Assembly (NCBI RefSeq): GCF_022014235.1
Contig: NZ_JAKLTD010000001.1
Span: 1 to 64,000, forward strand
Source of the DNA: Methanothermobacter sp. K4
Lineage (GTDB): Archaea > Methanobacteriota > Methanobacteria > Methanobacteriales > Methanothermobacteraceae
Reading direction: 5' to 3'
Length of the DNA: 64,000 nucleotides
Of the stretch, positions 1 through 8,848 are shown one piece after another. Position 1 is the stretch's first letter; every line of letters starts with the position of its first letter. The notes beneath the pieces were generated by a model. That model was not told the origin of the DNA. It did no database searches and was given only the letters and a program-made list of their open reading frames with translations. The translations under genes and the position numbers were made by a program.

Positions 1-1
1 A

Positions 2-142
2 CCCGCCTTCAGGAAATTCTTCGACATCGAAGAGATACACTACGACGGCGAGGAGAAAAGAATATTAGAGACTGACTACAGATCCATTGAAGGGGCAGAA
101 CTATGCAGGACGATGAATACGAAAGAGCCCGGAAGAGAGTAG
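2..142 (+). CDS. C-terminal end of an unidentified upstream gene (partial)
   Basis: A frame open from the window edge codes for about 46 residues, charged and of natural composition (PAFRKFFDIEEIHYDGEE...), and stops at TAG 140-142. It overlaps the first 40 bases of the next gene in another frame, so its last dozen residues may only reflect that overlap. The start lies outside the window. I cannot name a family. That it is a real gene is an inference from composition and orientation. Confidence 0.4.
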   Translation, partial: PAFRKFFDIEEIHYDGEEKRILETDYRSIEGAELCRTMNTKEPGRE

Positions 143-375
143 AGGAACTTAAGGGATTTTACATACACCTATCTGTTTTTGTAATAGTTAACTTCACCCT
201 TTTCCTCATAAACCTTCTTTCAAGCCCGGGTATATGGTGGTTCTACTGGATAACAGTCTTCTGGGGAATAGGAGTCATATGGCACGCCTTCGGTGTCTTT
301 ATTGGCGACAGGCTTCTTGGTAAGGAATGGGAAGAGAGGAAAATAAAGGAATACATGGAAAAGAAAAAGAAGTGA
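103..375 (+). CDS. 2TM-domain small membrane protein
   Basis: A 90-residue protein with a charged N-terminus (about 1-18), two hydrophobic segments (about 20-40 and 44-66) separated by a short Ser-Pro-Gly turn with aromatic residues, and a strongly basic tail ending in four lysines. This is the layout of the small '2TM domain' family, found in bacteria and archaea and of unknown function. A purine-rich GGGG lies just before the ATG. It overlaps the preceding reading frame and converges with the PhoU-like gene, with one base between the two stop codons. Confidence 0.65.
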   Translation: MQDDEYERARKRVEELKGFYIHLSVFVIVNFTLFLINLLSSPGIWWFYWITVFWGIGVIWHAFGVFIGDRLLGKEWEERKIKEYMEKKKK

Positions 376-376
376 A

Positions 377-1288
377 TCACATACCCTCCCTCTCACGCCT
401 CCTGAAACGCTCAGGCGTTGTTGTCCGCGGTATATTCCTGTAATATTCCCCTGCAGTATCAAATATCTCAATTGAAATATCCGCTATTCTCTCAAAGGTC
501 TTCACAACCCTTGAAAGGGATATGTAATAGGTTGAGCGTTCCTTATCCTCAAATGGTGTTTCAGCCATCTGTGTGGCCACACAGTTAAGGGCGTTCTTCT
601 GGACCCTGTGAATATCATCCTCAAGGGACATGAGCTTTGCCTTGAGTTCAAGTTTCTCGTTGAGGAATGCTTCCATTGCTGTATTCACCATCTCAACAGC
701 AATTGAAAACATCTCCCGGAGGTACTCCATCATCGCAGGGTCAACCTCATAGGACTCCTTAACTGCGAAGTTTGCTATTATTGCAGAGTGATCACCTATC
801 CTTTCAAGGTCATAGGCAATCTCTGTGAATGCCATTGTCTTGCTGAACTCAGAGTAGGGATTCATCGCTATTGCAGTGTCAACAGAGGACCTCACCTTCT
901 CGTGCATGGTGTTCGTTATGTAGTCCATCTTCAGGGCCTCATTTGCAAGGTCCTCATCGTATTCCTCAAGGGACCTGAATGACTTCCTGAGCTGTTTGCA
1001 GACATGCTGTGCCATGTCCCTGAGTATCTCCTTGATAAAAAAGCTTCCTGCGTATTCCCTGGATGTGATCTCCTCACCAAAAAGCTCTGGAAATTCCTCA
1101 AATTTCTTTATATCCACAATGTAGGCCCTTCTCACAACACCCTCCTTTATTAAGGGCTGGAGGAGTTTGGTAACATACCGTCTTGTTATTCCAAGTCTTT
1201 CTGCAATCTCATCCTGTGTGGATGGGTTCTCATAGAGTATAACATCTATGATTGACTTGAGTGTTGCATTTTTTGTTTTATTTTTCAT
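377..1288 (-). CDS. HTH-PhoU family phosphate-type regulator
   Basis: A 303-residue protein. Residues about 8-60 form a winged-helix-like DNA-binding domain (DEIAERLGITRRYVTKLL is a clear recognition helix). About 85-290 form two PhoU-type three-helix repeats with acidic ligands such as YDLERIGDH and FERIADIS, which bind iron clusters in PhoU proteins. It probably represses or tunes phosphate uptake genes, but no pst genes are in the window. An ATG 18 bases upstream exists, but the start at 1288 is preferred because GAGGTG lies 10 bases before it. The gene begins inside the end of the membrane-protein gene (overlap 1278-1288), so the two are probably co-transcribed. Confidence 0.8.
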   Translation of the reverse strand: MKNKTKNATLKSIIDVILYENPSTQDEIAERLGITRRYVTKLLQPLIKEGVVRRAYIVDIKKFEEFPELFGEEITSREYAGSFFIKEILRDMAQHVCKQLRKSFRSLEEYDEDLANEALKMDYITNTMHEKVRSSVDTAIAMNPYSEFSKTMAFTEIAYDLERIGDHSAIIANFAVKESYEVDPAMMEYLREMFSIAVEMVNTAMEAFLNEKLELKAKLMSLEDDIHRVQKNALNCVATQMAETPFEDKERSTYYISLSRVVKTFERIADISIEIFDTAGEYYRNIPRTTTPERFRRREREGM

Positions 1289-1892
1289 TCTCCAAAGACA
1301 CCTCATCTTCCATTACAATGACAACAGATTCCCTGAGTATGGATACAATCATGTAGAGAAGTGTAACTATGACCAGCACGGTTATCAGGATGTCGAATTC
1401 ATAAAAAATCGACCTGTAAACCATTACCAGAGGTGACTGAACATCCACAAGTCCCCTTAAGAGGACAATGAAGCCCATGAGTAATAGGACATGTCCATAT
1501 GATTTCCTTATGGTCTCAGGTTGCAGGAGGGGGTAGATACCCATCACCATGAGCCCAACCCCTATTGACCTGAACAGGTTCCAGTCGGTTGCCTCCTCAA
1601 GGAGGTAGAAGATATGCTGGGGTTTCCACTGGAAATTTCCAAGGAGGTATATCGCCTCAATTACAACTATTATAATGAGGGGTATTGCAAACACAACCCT
1701 GCTCTCAACCCTCTCTGTCTTAACATTCTTGAGGGGCTCCCTGAGGTAATGGGAAAGGAGCTGATACAGCATTGAACCAAGAACAGCGCCCATGACAGTT
1801 CCGCCCACTCCCAGCTTTGAGGTTGTGAATGCCACTATTCCCGAGATTATCCCGGCCATCAGTATATCAAATGCCTTGGTCAACGCTGCCAC
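1278..1892 (-). CDS. Conserved membrane protein of unknown function
   Basis: A 204-residue protein. The N-terminal 45 residues are glycine-rich and weakly hydrophobic (AGIISGIVAFTTSKLGVGG), followed by strong membrane segments near 68-90, 108-124, 132-148 and 166-187 and an acidic C-terminal tail. I do not recognise the family. It overlaps the start of the HTH-PhoU gene, so the two make a small operon and the membrane protein may work with that regulator. A TATA-like sequence lies about 30-50 bases upstream. Confidence 0.65.
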   Translation of the reverse strand: MAALTKAFDILMAGIISGIVAFTTSKLGVGGTVMGAVLGSMLYQLLSHYLREPLKNVKTERVESRVVFAIPLIIIVVIEAIYLLGNFQWKPQHIFYLLEEATDWNLFRSIGVGLMVMGIYPLLQPETIRKSYGHVLLLMGFIVLLRGLVDVQSPLVMVYRSIFYEFDILITVLVIVTLLYMIVSILRESVVIVMEDEVSLENEK

Positions 1893-1920
1893 CTGCAGAT
1901 TCTTAATGGCTAGATCTGAT

Positions 1921-1940
1921 CATATTATGCATATTTATTT
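1921..1940 (-). promoter_or_regulatory. Putative promoter of the membrane protein/PhoU operon
   Basis: On the minus strand AAATAAATATGCATAATATG is a plausible BRE/TATA region whose predicted transcription start falls shortly before the coding start at 1892. The surrounding spacer (1893-2015) is AT-rich and holds no gene. Confidence 0.35.
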
Positions 1941-2015
1941 TCTCTATTAGAGAACATTGTGGATGATGATATATTAATGTTTTTATAAAAACAAAACTAG
2001 AGGTTAAGGGAAGCC

Positions 2016-2801
2016 TCATGGGTGTACATATGAACATATCATGTATTCTTCATCCTCAACCTTAACAGAATAACTGGCCATTTCCCTTTTAGAACCATTC
2101 TCGGTGTTTATAAGGTCAACGGAGATCCTATCATCATCTATCCTCAGCTGGTTATGGGAGGGGAACGTCTCACCCCTCAGTTTCCTTGTTGTGGCTGTGC
2201 CTGAATTCAGTGTGACCATCCCCTCAATCATCCAGACATTGGGCACATGCTTGTGTCCATTGAGTACAAAGTCAACACCATATGAATTGAGGAGTCTGAG
2301 AAGATCTCCTGAATCCAGCAGTATGTTCCTCTCACGTCCAGTGTTTGGTATGGGCAGCAGATGGTGGTGGAATGTAACTATCTTGCAGAGGTGATCAGGA
2401 ACCCTCTCAAGTTCCCTTGCAAGCCATTCCAGCTGATCCATCCCTATCTGACCATCGTTTATGTCAGGTTCAGATGAATCAAGACCTATAACAGCAAATT
2501 CTGAGTCATGATGGACAAACTTCCTCTTACCTATCATCTTCTCAAAGTGCACCAGTCCAACATTCCTTGCATCGTGGTTGCCTGGAATTATATATGTTGA
2601 TGTGATTGACCGCAGCTCATCTGCAAATTCAGCTGCAAGTTCATATTCATGGGCATAGCCCTCTGTGGTGAGGTCACCTGAAACAACTATGAGGTCAGGA
2701 TTCTCATCCTGAAGCTGTCCTAGAAGATTCTCCCTGAGCTTGCTGGAGAAATTCTTTTCACCAAAGTGTATGTCCGAGATCTGAGCAATTTTTTTCTCCA
2801 T
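2016..2801 (-). CDS. Calcineurin-like metallophosphoesterase
   Basis: A 261-residue protein with the full set of metal-binding motifs of the family: DIHFGE near residue 10, GDLTTEG near 42, GNHDAR near 74, the FHHH segment near 143 and NGHKH near 180. These bind two metal ions and hydrolyse phosphoester bonds. The substrate cannot be told from sequence; cyclic nucleotides or phosphoproteins are possible. AAGGTG sits 6 bases before the ATG. The gene begins only 24 bases after the 3' end of tRNA-Thr on the same strand with no good TATA box between, so it is probably read from the tRNA promoter. Confidence 0.8.
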   Translation of the reverse strand: MEKKIAQISDIHFGEKNFSSKLRENLLGQLQDENPDLIVVSGDLTTEGYAHEYELAAEFADELRSITSTYIIPGNHDARNVGLVHFEKMIGKRKFVHHDSEFAVIGLDSSEPDINDGQIGMDQLEWLARELERVPDHLCKIVTFHHHLLPIPNTGRERNILLDSGDLLRLLNSYGVDFVLNGHKHVPNVWMIEGMVTLNSGTATTRKLRGETFPSHNQLRIDDDRISVDLINTENGSKREMASYSVKVEDEEYMICSYVHP

Positions 2802-2825
2802 TAGAACACCTTAAAATCAATGAAA

Positions 2826-2898
2826 AGCCTTAGGGGGGATTCGAACCCCCGACCTATGCCTTACCAAGGCATCGCTCTACCACCTGAGCCACTAAGGC
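2826..2898 (-). tRNA. tRNA-Thr (GGT)
   Basis: The minus strand folds into a full cloverleaf. The acceptor stem is GCCTTAG with CTAAGGC (2892-2898 and 2827-2833), the D-loop region is GGCTCAGGTGGTAGAGC, the anticodon stem is ATGCC/GGCAT around loop TTGGTAA with anticodon GGT, and the T-loop is GGTTCGAATCC. The discriminator base is T at 2826. CCA is not encoded. No intron is seen. Confidence 0.96.
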
Positions 2899-2931
2899 AA
2901 ACAATTTCAATTTCAGGACAGCTAAAACTCT

Positions 2932-3017
<86 letters not shown>

Positions 3018-3040
3018 TGGTAATTGATAGTAGTAAAAAG

Positions 3041-3056
3041 TCATATATTAATTTAA
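3041..3056 (-). promoter_or_regulatory. TATA box of the tRNA-Leu/tRNA-Thr transcript
   Basis: Read on the minus strand, TTAAATTAATATATGA has a TATA core about 30 bases before the tRNA-Leu 5' end at 3016, which is the expected distance for a start a few bases upstream of the mature tRNA. Confidence 0.6.
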
Positions 3057-3116
3057 CGGTGCAGTATATCCTAAGATTAATTAAACCGGGTGTCCATAAA
3101 TCTAGTGGGTGATTCA

Positions 3117-3287
3117 TTGAAACACGATCCATCAAGGTGTATGCGCTGCGGTGCCTGTGTGAATGTCTGTCCATCAGGTACCCTGGAACTTGAGGAAGGC
3201 ATCATCATGGGGGATGGGTGCGTGGGGTGTCTTGCCTGTGCTGCAGTCTGTCCTGTGGATGCGATGGGGTGTCAGGATGAAGTATGA
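3117..3287 (+). CDS. Small 2[4Fe-4S] ferredoxin
   Basis: A protein of about 56 residues with two classic cluster motifs, CMRCGACVNVCPSG and CVGCLACAAVCPVDA, each C-x2-C-x2-C-x3-C. It should be a low-potential electron carrier. I chose TTG 3117 because GGTG lies five bases upstream. A longer frame from GTG 3090 has no Shine-Dalgarno, and a TATA-like TATATCC at 3065-3071 would place the transcript start near that GTG. The last 11 bases overlap the flavoprotein gene that follows, so it is the likely electron donor of that reductase. Confidence 0.85.
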   Translation: MKHDPSRCMRCGACVNVCPSGTLELEEGIIMGDGCVGCLACAAVCPVDAMGCQDEV

Positions 3288-4434
3288 TGTTGTTGTTGTT
3301 GGTGGTCGTGTGGCAGGCTCCATAGCAGCATACCATGCAGCAGAAAATGGTCTGAGGGTCCTCATGCTTGAAGGAAACCCGGAAATAGGGACCCCTGTAC
3401 AGTGCGCCGGGGGAGTGAGTGACAGTTTCTTCAAATCAACAGGTATAAAGCCCCTTCCTGAGTTCACATGTACAAGAATAAATGCGGCTGCGATCAACGG
3501 ACCACATGGTGCAAGGATAACAACCAGAAACCCGATTATAAGTGGTTACATCATTGAAAGAAAGATTTTTGATAAATACCTAGCTTTGCGCGCCGCTGAA
3601 GCCGGGGCGGATGTCTCTGCAGGGTCACGGGTGAAGGACCTCATATTCCATGATGGATCCGTCTCCGGTGTTAAATTCAGGGGTCCAGATGGAACCCATG
3701 AGGTTGAATCAGATATTGTAATTGCAGCAGACGGCATTCAGTCAGGTGTTGGCCGTATGGCGGGGCTTGATACACGTTTCAGACCGGGAGAACTGTGCTC
3801 CTGTGCCCAGTATGAGGTTGCCGGTTTGGATGTGGATGATGAAACCATGGAATTCTACTTCGGGAGTACCTTTGCTCCATCAGGTTACCTATGGATCTTC
3901 CCTAAGGGTGATGGTAGGGCAAATGTTGGTGTGGGTGTACGGAGAACAAGATGCTCTGATAATGGTCCGCTACACTATCTTAACAGTTTCATCTCCAGGG
4001 CAGGCTGCAGCAGGCTGGAGTTCAACGCGGGTGCTGTGCCCGTTGCCGGCCCCATCGGTAGAACATGCACAGATGGCCTGCTTGTCGTTGGTGACGCAGC
4101 GGGTCAGGTCGATCCCCTCACGGGTGGTGGTATACACATTGCAGCAGAGTGCGCGATGATAGCCGCGGATGTAGCGACTGATGCGATTGAATCACAGAGA
4201 ACTGATTCAGGCTTCCTCTCAAATTATGAGAGCACATGGCGTGATAGGATAGGTAAAAACCTTGATAGATCACTTAAATTTAGAAAGGTGCTCGACAGTT
4301 TAAGTGATGATGAACTCGATGCACTAATAAGATCCTTTGATGGAAAAGATTTAAATTCCATCTCAAAAATATCACTCCTTAAGGTACTGAGGTATTATCC
4401 CAGAATTTTAAAGATGCTCAAAAATATGCTCTAG
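3277..4434 (+). CDS. Geranylgeranyl reductase family FAD-dependent protein
   Basis: A 385-residue protein. The N-terminus is a Rossmann FAD site (VVVVGGRVAGSIAAYHAAENGL, then E at the end of strand 2). About residue 270 is the second FAD motif, GDAAGQVDPLTGGGIHIA, typical of the geranylgeranyl-reductase/PHBH flavoprotein fold. PVQCAGG near 42 matches the archaeal enzymes. Archaeal members saturate the isoprenoid chains of archaeol lipids using reduced ferredoxin, and the overlapping ferredoxin gene fits that. Paralogues exist in methanogens, so the exact substrate is not certain. The start overlaps the ferredoxin stop (3277-3287). Confidence 0.82.
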   Translation: MKYDVVVVGGRVAGSIAAYHAAENGLRVLMLEGNPEIGTPVQCAGGVSDSFFKSTGIKPLPEFTCTRINAAAINGPHGARITTRNPIISGYIIERKIFDKYLALRAAEAGADVSAGSRVKDLIFHDGSVSGVKFRGPDGTHEVESDIVIAADGIQSGVGRMAGLDTRFRPGELCSCAQYEVAGLDVDDETMEFYFGSTFAPSGYLWIFPKGDGRANVGVGVRRTRCSDNGPLHYLNSFISRAGCSRLEFNAGAVPVAGPIGRTCTDGLLVVGDAAGQVDPLTGGGIHIAAECAMIAADVATDAIESQRTDSGFLSNYESTWRDRIGKNLDRSLKFRKVLDSLSDDELDALIRSFDGKDLNSISKISLLKVLRYYPRILKMLKNML

Positions 4435-4478
4435 TTCATCAATCCATTGCCGATGCTAAAAATTTTCCAGGTGGTTCT

Positions 4479-6992
4479 TTGTTAAATGAGGTCCAGAAGA
4501 GAAGGCTCTATCTGTTAATCATAGCAACCGTTGCATTCACAGTGCGGCTCATACCCAGCAGAACATATTCACTGGCTGGTAACGACGCCTATGTACATCA
4601 TGACCTGGTAATGAGAATAGTCAGCGATGGACCAGGTATAATAGCCCGTGATATACCTTCTCTTATGGGATTAAAGGCATATGGATATCCCCCCCTATAT
4701 CATATGCTTGGTGCGGCCCTCTACATGTTATTCAGAACGGAACTTGTGTTTTTCCTTCTGGGCCCCGTTCTTGGAACCCTTGCTGTTCTTGTGATGTACA
4801 GGGTCGCCACTGAAATATTTTCAAATGAAGATACCGCCCTTCTTTCGGCATTCCTCTTTTCAATGGTCCCATCATTTGTTACAAGGACATCAATCTTTAT
4901 ACCGGAATCCCTTGGGCTACTTCTAACCACTGGAATTCTTTACATGACCATAAGATACATCAAAACAGTTCCCGGTTACCCTGACATTGATAAATTTGAA
5001 CTTGGAGGATTCCTAAACATCTTCAGGGGTGAATCAAGGTATATAGTTTGGGGTTTAATGTTATTCGGCATTTATATCTTCACCCACAGAGGATGGATTT
5101 TCTTCGCAATCGCCATCATGATACTTCTTGCAACGTTCCTTATCCCCTCATTCAGAAAAAGACCCCTTGAATTTGGATTACTATTTATCCTGGGGGGCCT
5201 TGGAATTCTTGAATTCATAATGTTCGCTGCAAGGTTTCAGTCAGTTCCAGTTACAATACTGGGTTTTCCAAAATGGATGGGTGCTGTGCAGCTGGTACTT
5301 GGACTTTACGGTGCATACCTTCTGGTCAGATCAAGGAACCCTATCCATAAATTCCTTATAATCTGGGCTGCTGTATTCATGATAATAGGCACATATTCCT
5401 TCAGGTTCAGGGACCCCTACGCAGCAATACCCCTATCTCTACTAGCAGGATATGCGTTCACTGAGGTTAAACTTAAACTTGATAACTCAGAACGTCTTAA
5501 ATATTATCCCCTGTTTAGATGGAACATCGGGCCGCTCATAATGAACGTGGTCCTTGTATTCCTGATTTTAACACCTGTTATCCAGGGGGCTGCCATAGGA
5601 TATGCCAGTGTAGTTACGCCAACAGTCCAGCAAAACGCTGCTTTTGAATGGATAAACCAAAATACCCCCTCAGACGCGGTTTTCCTATCAACACTTGAAG
5701 ATTCATATCTACTGATTGGTAATACCCACCGAAGAGATGTGCTCCTAGGAAACACAGTTTATAAGGGTTTCATGGGAGATGCCCCCTCCCTTGGAGAGAA
5801 CAATGCAGTTAAAAATGATGTTTCCACAATATTTGAATCCCCGCTGCCATCTGAGGCATGTTACCTTATTGAGAAGAACAACGTAAGTTATGTGTACATG
5901 TCAAAAACGGTGCATAGGAAGGGTCTTGGCCTTTACATACCCTTTAACCCCCATTTCAAGACCTGCTTTGTTTCAGGGGATGTGTCAGTTTACAAGTACA
6001 TAAAAAATCCAGAAATCCAGTCAAACAGTTCAGAAATAGTGTTGGATGGGGAGCACAGTGAAATTGTGAATTTCATTGAGAAATTCTGGAACGGATACTC
6101 ATACTCAGAAGCAGGTGGAATGAGCTACAGTGATCCGGCGGAGGACCTTGAATTTGGAAGCCTCTTCAAGGGATCATATGACAGCAACGCCATGATCGCA
6201 ACCCTTTACATTGAGCTTGGAAACATTAAAGGTGAAGAAAAACTTTCCTCAAGGGGAGAATATCTCCTGAAATGGCTAAGTTACAAACAGATGGATAACG
6301 GCTCCTTCCCAGGGGGAATGCCCCCCTCTGAATACACTCTTTCCACAATACAGACAATATACCCCCTCATGAATCTCAAATCAGCGGAAGGTCAGAAGAT
6401 AGTTAACAAAGGCCTTAAATTCGTCGATTCGCAGGTGAATGGAGATGAAATAAACATCTCACCCGGCACAAAATCATCTGTTCTTATTGGAACAGACTAT
6501 CTCAAACTTAAAACAGAATCTCAGGTTGCAGGTATGTACCCCGCCGGTAAAAGAGAAGTTATTTATTCACTGATCAACAAGCAGGGATACGACGGATCAT
6601 GGAGCTCAAGGGCATATGAGAACATTGGGATTCTCAAAGGACTGGCACTATACTATATCTCCACAAATGATTCAAAAACAGCTGCTTCAATGAAAAAAGG
6701 TGCTGAATGGTTAAAGGACCATCAGAACCCTGATGGTTCATTCCAGGGGGATGGCGGTGAAAATACCTATTGCCTCAGTCACTACTCCGATGCAGCGCTC
6801 ATTTACAGCCTCACAGGTGACACTGATTCAATGAAAAAAACCATTGAATACATGATGAAGAGGGGTGTTAAAAACGACCCCACTCCCCTCCATTCATTCC
6901 TCACATTCATATGGGACCTGAAACTTGTCTATGGAAGTGACCGTGCTCTTGACATGGCCACAGAACTTTTAAATGCTGAAAAAAAATCATAA
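4479..6992 (+). CDS. GT-C-like polytopic membrane protein fused to an alpha/alpha-toroid domain
   Basis: An 837-residue protein starting at TTG with GGTGGT five bases upstream. Residues about 8-400 hold ten or more membrane segments, with an early luminal loop GNDAYVHHDL that resembles the first acidic motif of STT3/AglB-type glycosyltransferases. Residues about 405-530 form an extracytoplasmic region. From about 560 to the end there are repeats such as QMDNGSFPGG, YDGSWSSRAYENIG and QNPDGSFQGDGG, the QW-like signature of prenyltransferase/terpene-cyclase toroids. No WWDYG motif of true oligosaccharyltransferases is visible. A polyprenyl-phosphate-sugar transferase is possible but unproven. 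It follows the lipid reductase by 44 bases. Confidence 0.75.
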   Translation: MLNEVQKRRLYLLIIATVAFTVRLIPSRTYSLAGNDAYVHHDLVMRIVSDGPGIIARDIPSLMGLKAYGYPPLYHMLGAALYMLFRTELVFFLLGPVLGTLAVLVMYRVATEIFSNEDTALLSAFLFSMVPSFVTRTSIFIPESLGLLLTTGILYMTIRYIKTVPGYPDIDKFELGGFLNIFRGESRYIVWGLMLFGIYIFTHRGWIFFAIAIMILLATFLIPSFRKRPLEFGLLFILGGLGILEFIMFAARFQSVPVTILGFPKWMGAVQLVLGLYGAYLLVRSRNPIHKFLIIWAAVFMIIGTYSFRFRDPYAAIPLSLLAGYAFTEVKLKLDNSERLKYYPLFRWNIGPLIMNVVLVFLILTPVIQGAAIGYASVVTPTVQQNAAFEWINQNTPSDAVFLSTLEDSYLLIGNTHRRDVLLGNTVYKGFMGDAPSLGENNAVKNDVSTIFESPLPSEACYLIEKNNVSYVYMSKTVHRKGLGLYIPFNPHFKTCFVSGDVSVYKYIKNPEIQSNSSEIVLDGEHSEIVNFIEKFWNGYSYSEAGGMSYSDPAEDLEFGSLFKGSYDSNAMIATLYIELGNIKGEEKLSSRGEYLLKWLSYKQMDNGSFPGGMPPSEYTLSTIQTIYPLMNLKSAEGQKIVNKGLKFVDSQVNGDEINISPGTKSSVLIGTDYLKLKTESQVAGMYPAGKREVIYSLINKQGYDGSWSSRAYENIGILKGLALYYISTNDSKTAASMKKGAEWLKDHQNPDGSFQGDGGENTYCLSHYSDAALIYSLTGDTDSMKKTIEYMMKRGVKNDPTPLHSFLTFIWDLKLVYGSDRALDMATELLNAEKKS

Positions 6993-7039
6993 AAATTAAA
7001 TATTCATTTTTTTATAGATTATCATAAGGGGGGGTTATC

Positions 7040-8365
7040 ATTGTATTCACAGAAAGGGTAAAGGTTCTCCTGCAAGAGGGGAATATTCACGGTCTCAGGG
7101 AGGCCCTTGAAAGTGATGATTACACCGTAAGACTGGATGCTGCCCTCGCCCTCGAAGAGCTGGCAGATGAGCAATCAGTACCATCCCTGATTGACGCCCT
7201 CAGATATGAGGAATGGCAGAGGGACTACCCCATACTTGGAGGTGTTAGGGCCGCTGCAGCCAGGGCGCTGGGAAATATAGGGGATCCAAGAGCAGTTGAG
7301 CCACTTATAAATGCCCTTGAGGACCAGGATATCGATGTGAGGATAAGTGCACTCAGAGCCCTTGCCAGTTTCAGAAATGAAAGGTCAGTTGCTGCTGTTG
7401 AAGGATATTTAAATGACCCCCTTGAGGATATAAGAAAAAATGCCCTCATCACCCTTGCAGAGCTGGACCCTGAGAGGGGGCTCAAGCAGGCACTGGCTGC
7501 CCTTAATGACAGGTCATGGGTTGTGAGAAAGGCAGCTGCAAGGGTAACCAGAAATCTGGGTGATGAGAGGTGTCTTGAAGTCCTTATTGATAAACTCAAC
7601 GACCCTGACATGGAGGTCCGGCGCCAGATTGTCCTTGCAGTTGTGAACCTTGGCGAATCGGCGGTTGATCCCCTCCTTGAAAAACTTTCTGACCCATCCT
7701 GGCAGACAAGGGCCGTCCTTGTTGAAGCTCTTGGGGAAATAGGCTCAGAAAGGGCTGTTCCCTACCTCAAAAGGATGGTCTCAGGCAGAAAAAGGGACGA
7801 AAACCGCTATGTTCGTGGAAAAGTGGCGGAGGCACTGGGTCTTATAGGGGACCCCGATGCCCTTGAATCCCTCATAGATGCCTTAAATGATCCATACCTC
7901 TTTGTTAGAAGAAAGGCCCGCGCAGCAATAGATTTGATAGATGTGGAACCATACCTTGAGAGATTCGATAACGGAGAGATAAGCTTCAGGTACCCCATTT
8001 TCTGGGATCTCCTGGAGGTTAAGGATGGTGAAAAGCTCATTACAGGTTCATGTAAGGAACATGGACTTAAAATATCCGTTAAGAGAAGGGAAGCCGCTGG
8101 AGTGACTGCCGAAGAATTTTCAGATATCTTAATTGAAGTTCTGAACATGAGGGGTCTTTTTAACGTCACAAGAGGCTCCGTTACCGTGGACAGCGAGCAT
8201 GGATATATGGTAACCGGTGAAACAAAAAAAGACAGGATAGTATCATTCATATTCAAAAAGAAGGGTTACATATATTACATATACTTCAGAGGGCCCCTTG
8301 AAAACATTACCAGGTCCTACAAATATATGAGGGTGTTGATAAACACCCTTCACGTGGAAATCTAA
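7040..8365 (+). CDS. HEAT-repeat protein (PBS lyase type), apparent ATT start
   Basis: About 441 residues. Roughly nine 30-residue helical repeats run from residue 12 to about 300 (forms such as DPRAVEPLINALEDQDIDVR and LGDERCLEVLIDKLNDPDMEVR), the HEAT/CpcE-like fold used for protein binding, followed by a C-terminal alpha/beta domain of about 110 residues. The first GTG in frame, at 7337, lies in the fourth repeat. The repeats continue unbroken upstream to about 7043, and the frame is closed by TAA at 7025. The only plausible start there is ATT 7040, placed after GGGGGGTTATC. The alternative is a TTG at 7041 in the neighbouring frame, which would need a frameshift. Confidence 0.75.
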   Translation: MVFTERVKVLLQEGNIHGLREALESDDYTVRLDAALALEELADEQSVPSLIDALRYEEWQRDYPILGGVRAAAARALGNIGDPRAVEPLINALEDQDIDVRISALRALASFRNERSVAAVEGYLNDPLEDIRKNALITLAELDPERGLKQALAALNDRSWVVRKAAARVTRNLGDERCLEVLIDKLNDPDMEVRRQIVLAVVNLGESAVDPLLEKLSDPSWQTRAVLVEALGEIGSERAVPYLKRMVSGRKRDENRYVRGKVAEALGLIGDPDALESLIDALNDPYLFVRRKARAAIDLIDVEPYLERFDNGEISFRYPIFWDLLEVKDGEKLITGSCKEHGLKISVKRREAAGVTAEEFSDILIEVLNMRGLFNVTRGSVTVDSEHGYMVTGETKKDRIVSFIFKKKGYIYYIYFRGPLENITRSYKYMRVLINTLHVEI

Positions 8366-8368
8366 CGC

Positions 8369-8836
8369 CTAAAACTTGCCCCTGTAGATCTTCATTGCCT
8401 CCTCAAGGACCTCACTGAATTCCATGCGATCCCTGAGATCAGCAAGGTCATCCACAGATACCAGTTTAAGGACATTCTCCTTACATGCATCCACACATGC
8501 AGGCAGTAGACAGTCGGCATCCATACAGAGCGTACATTTTTCTGCTGATTTCTTTTCAGTGTCAGGGACTATCATTCCTGCCGGGCAGGCAACCATGCAC
8601 AGCTTGCAGAGTATGCATGCGTCCTCATCAATCACAAGGGCCCCATCAACCTCCCTTATGGCGCCAACAGGGCATATCCTTGCGCATGGAGCCTTCTCAG
8701 GGTGGCACTGAAGACAGAATACAGGCATCCTGTCGGCCTTCCTGACCCTTGCAATTCCATGGGTCTTTTTGCATGCATTTATGCAATCATCGCAGCCACT
8801 GCACCTTGCAGGGTCAATTACCATCAGCATCTTCAC
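8369..8836 (-). CDS. 4Fe-4S ferredoxin-type electron carrier of the cdh operon
   Basis: A 155-residue protein of the CooF/HycB type with four cluster-binding segments: CSGCDDCINACKKTHG near 13, CLQC...CARICPVGA near 41-57, CILCKLCMVACPAG near 74, and CTLCMDADCLLPACVDAC near 101. It is the last gene of the CODH/ACS operon, 12 bases after cdhE, so it probably carries electrons to or from the CODH alpha subunit. The C-terminal 30 residues are helical and charged. It converges on the HEAT gene with three bases between the stop codons. Confidence 0.85.
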   Translation of the reverse strand: MKMLMVIDPARCSGCDDCINACKKTHGIARVRKADRMPVFCLQCHPEKAPCARICPVGAIREVDGALVIDEDACILCKLCMVACPAGMIVPDTEKKSAEKCTLCMDADCLLPACVDACKENVLKLVSVDDLADLRDRMEFSEVLEEAMKIYRGKF

Positions 8837-8848
8837 TGGACCACCCCT

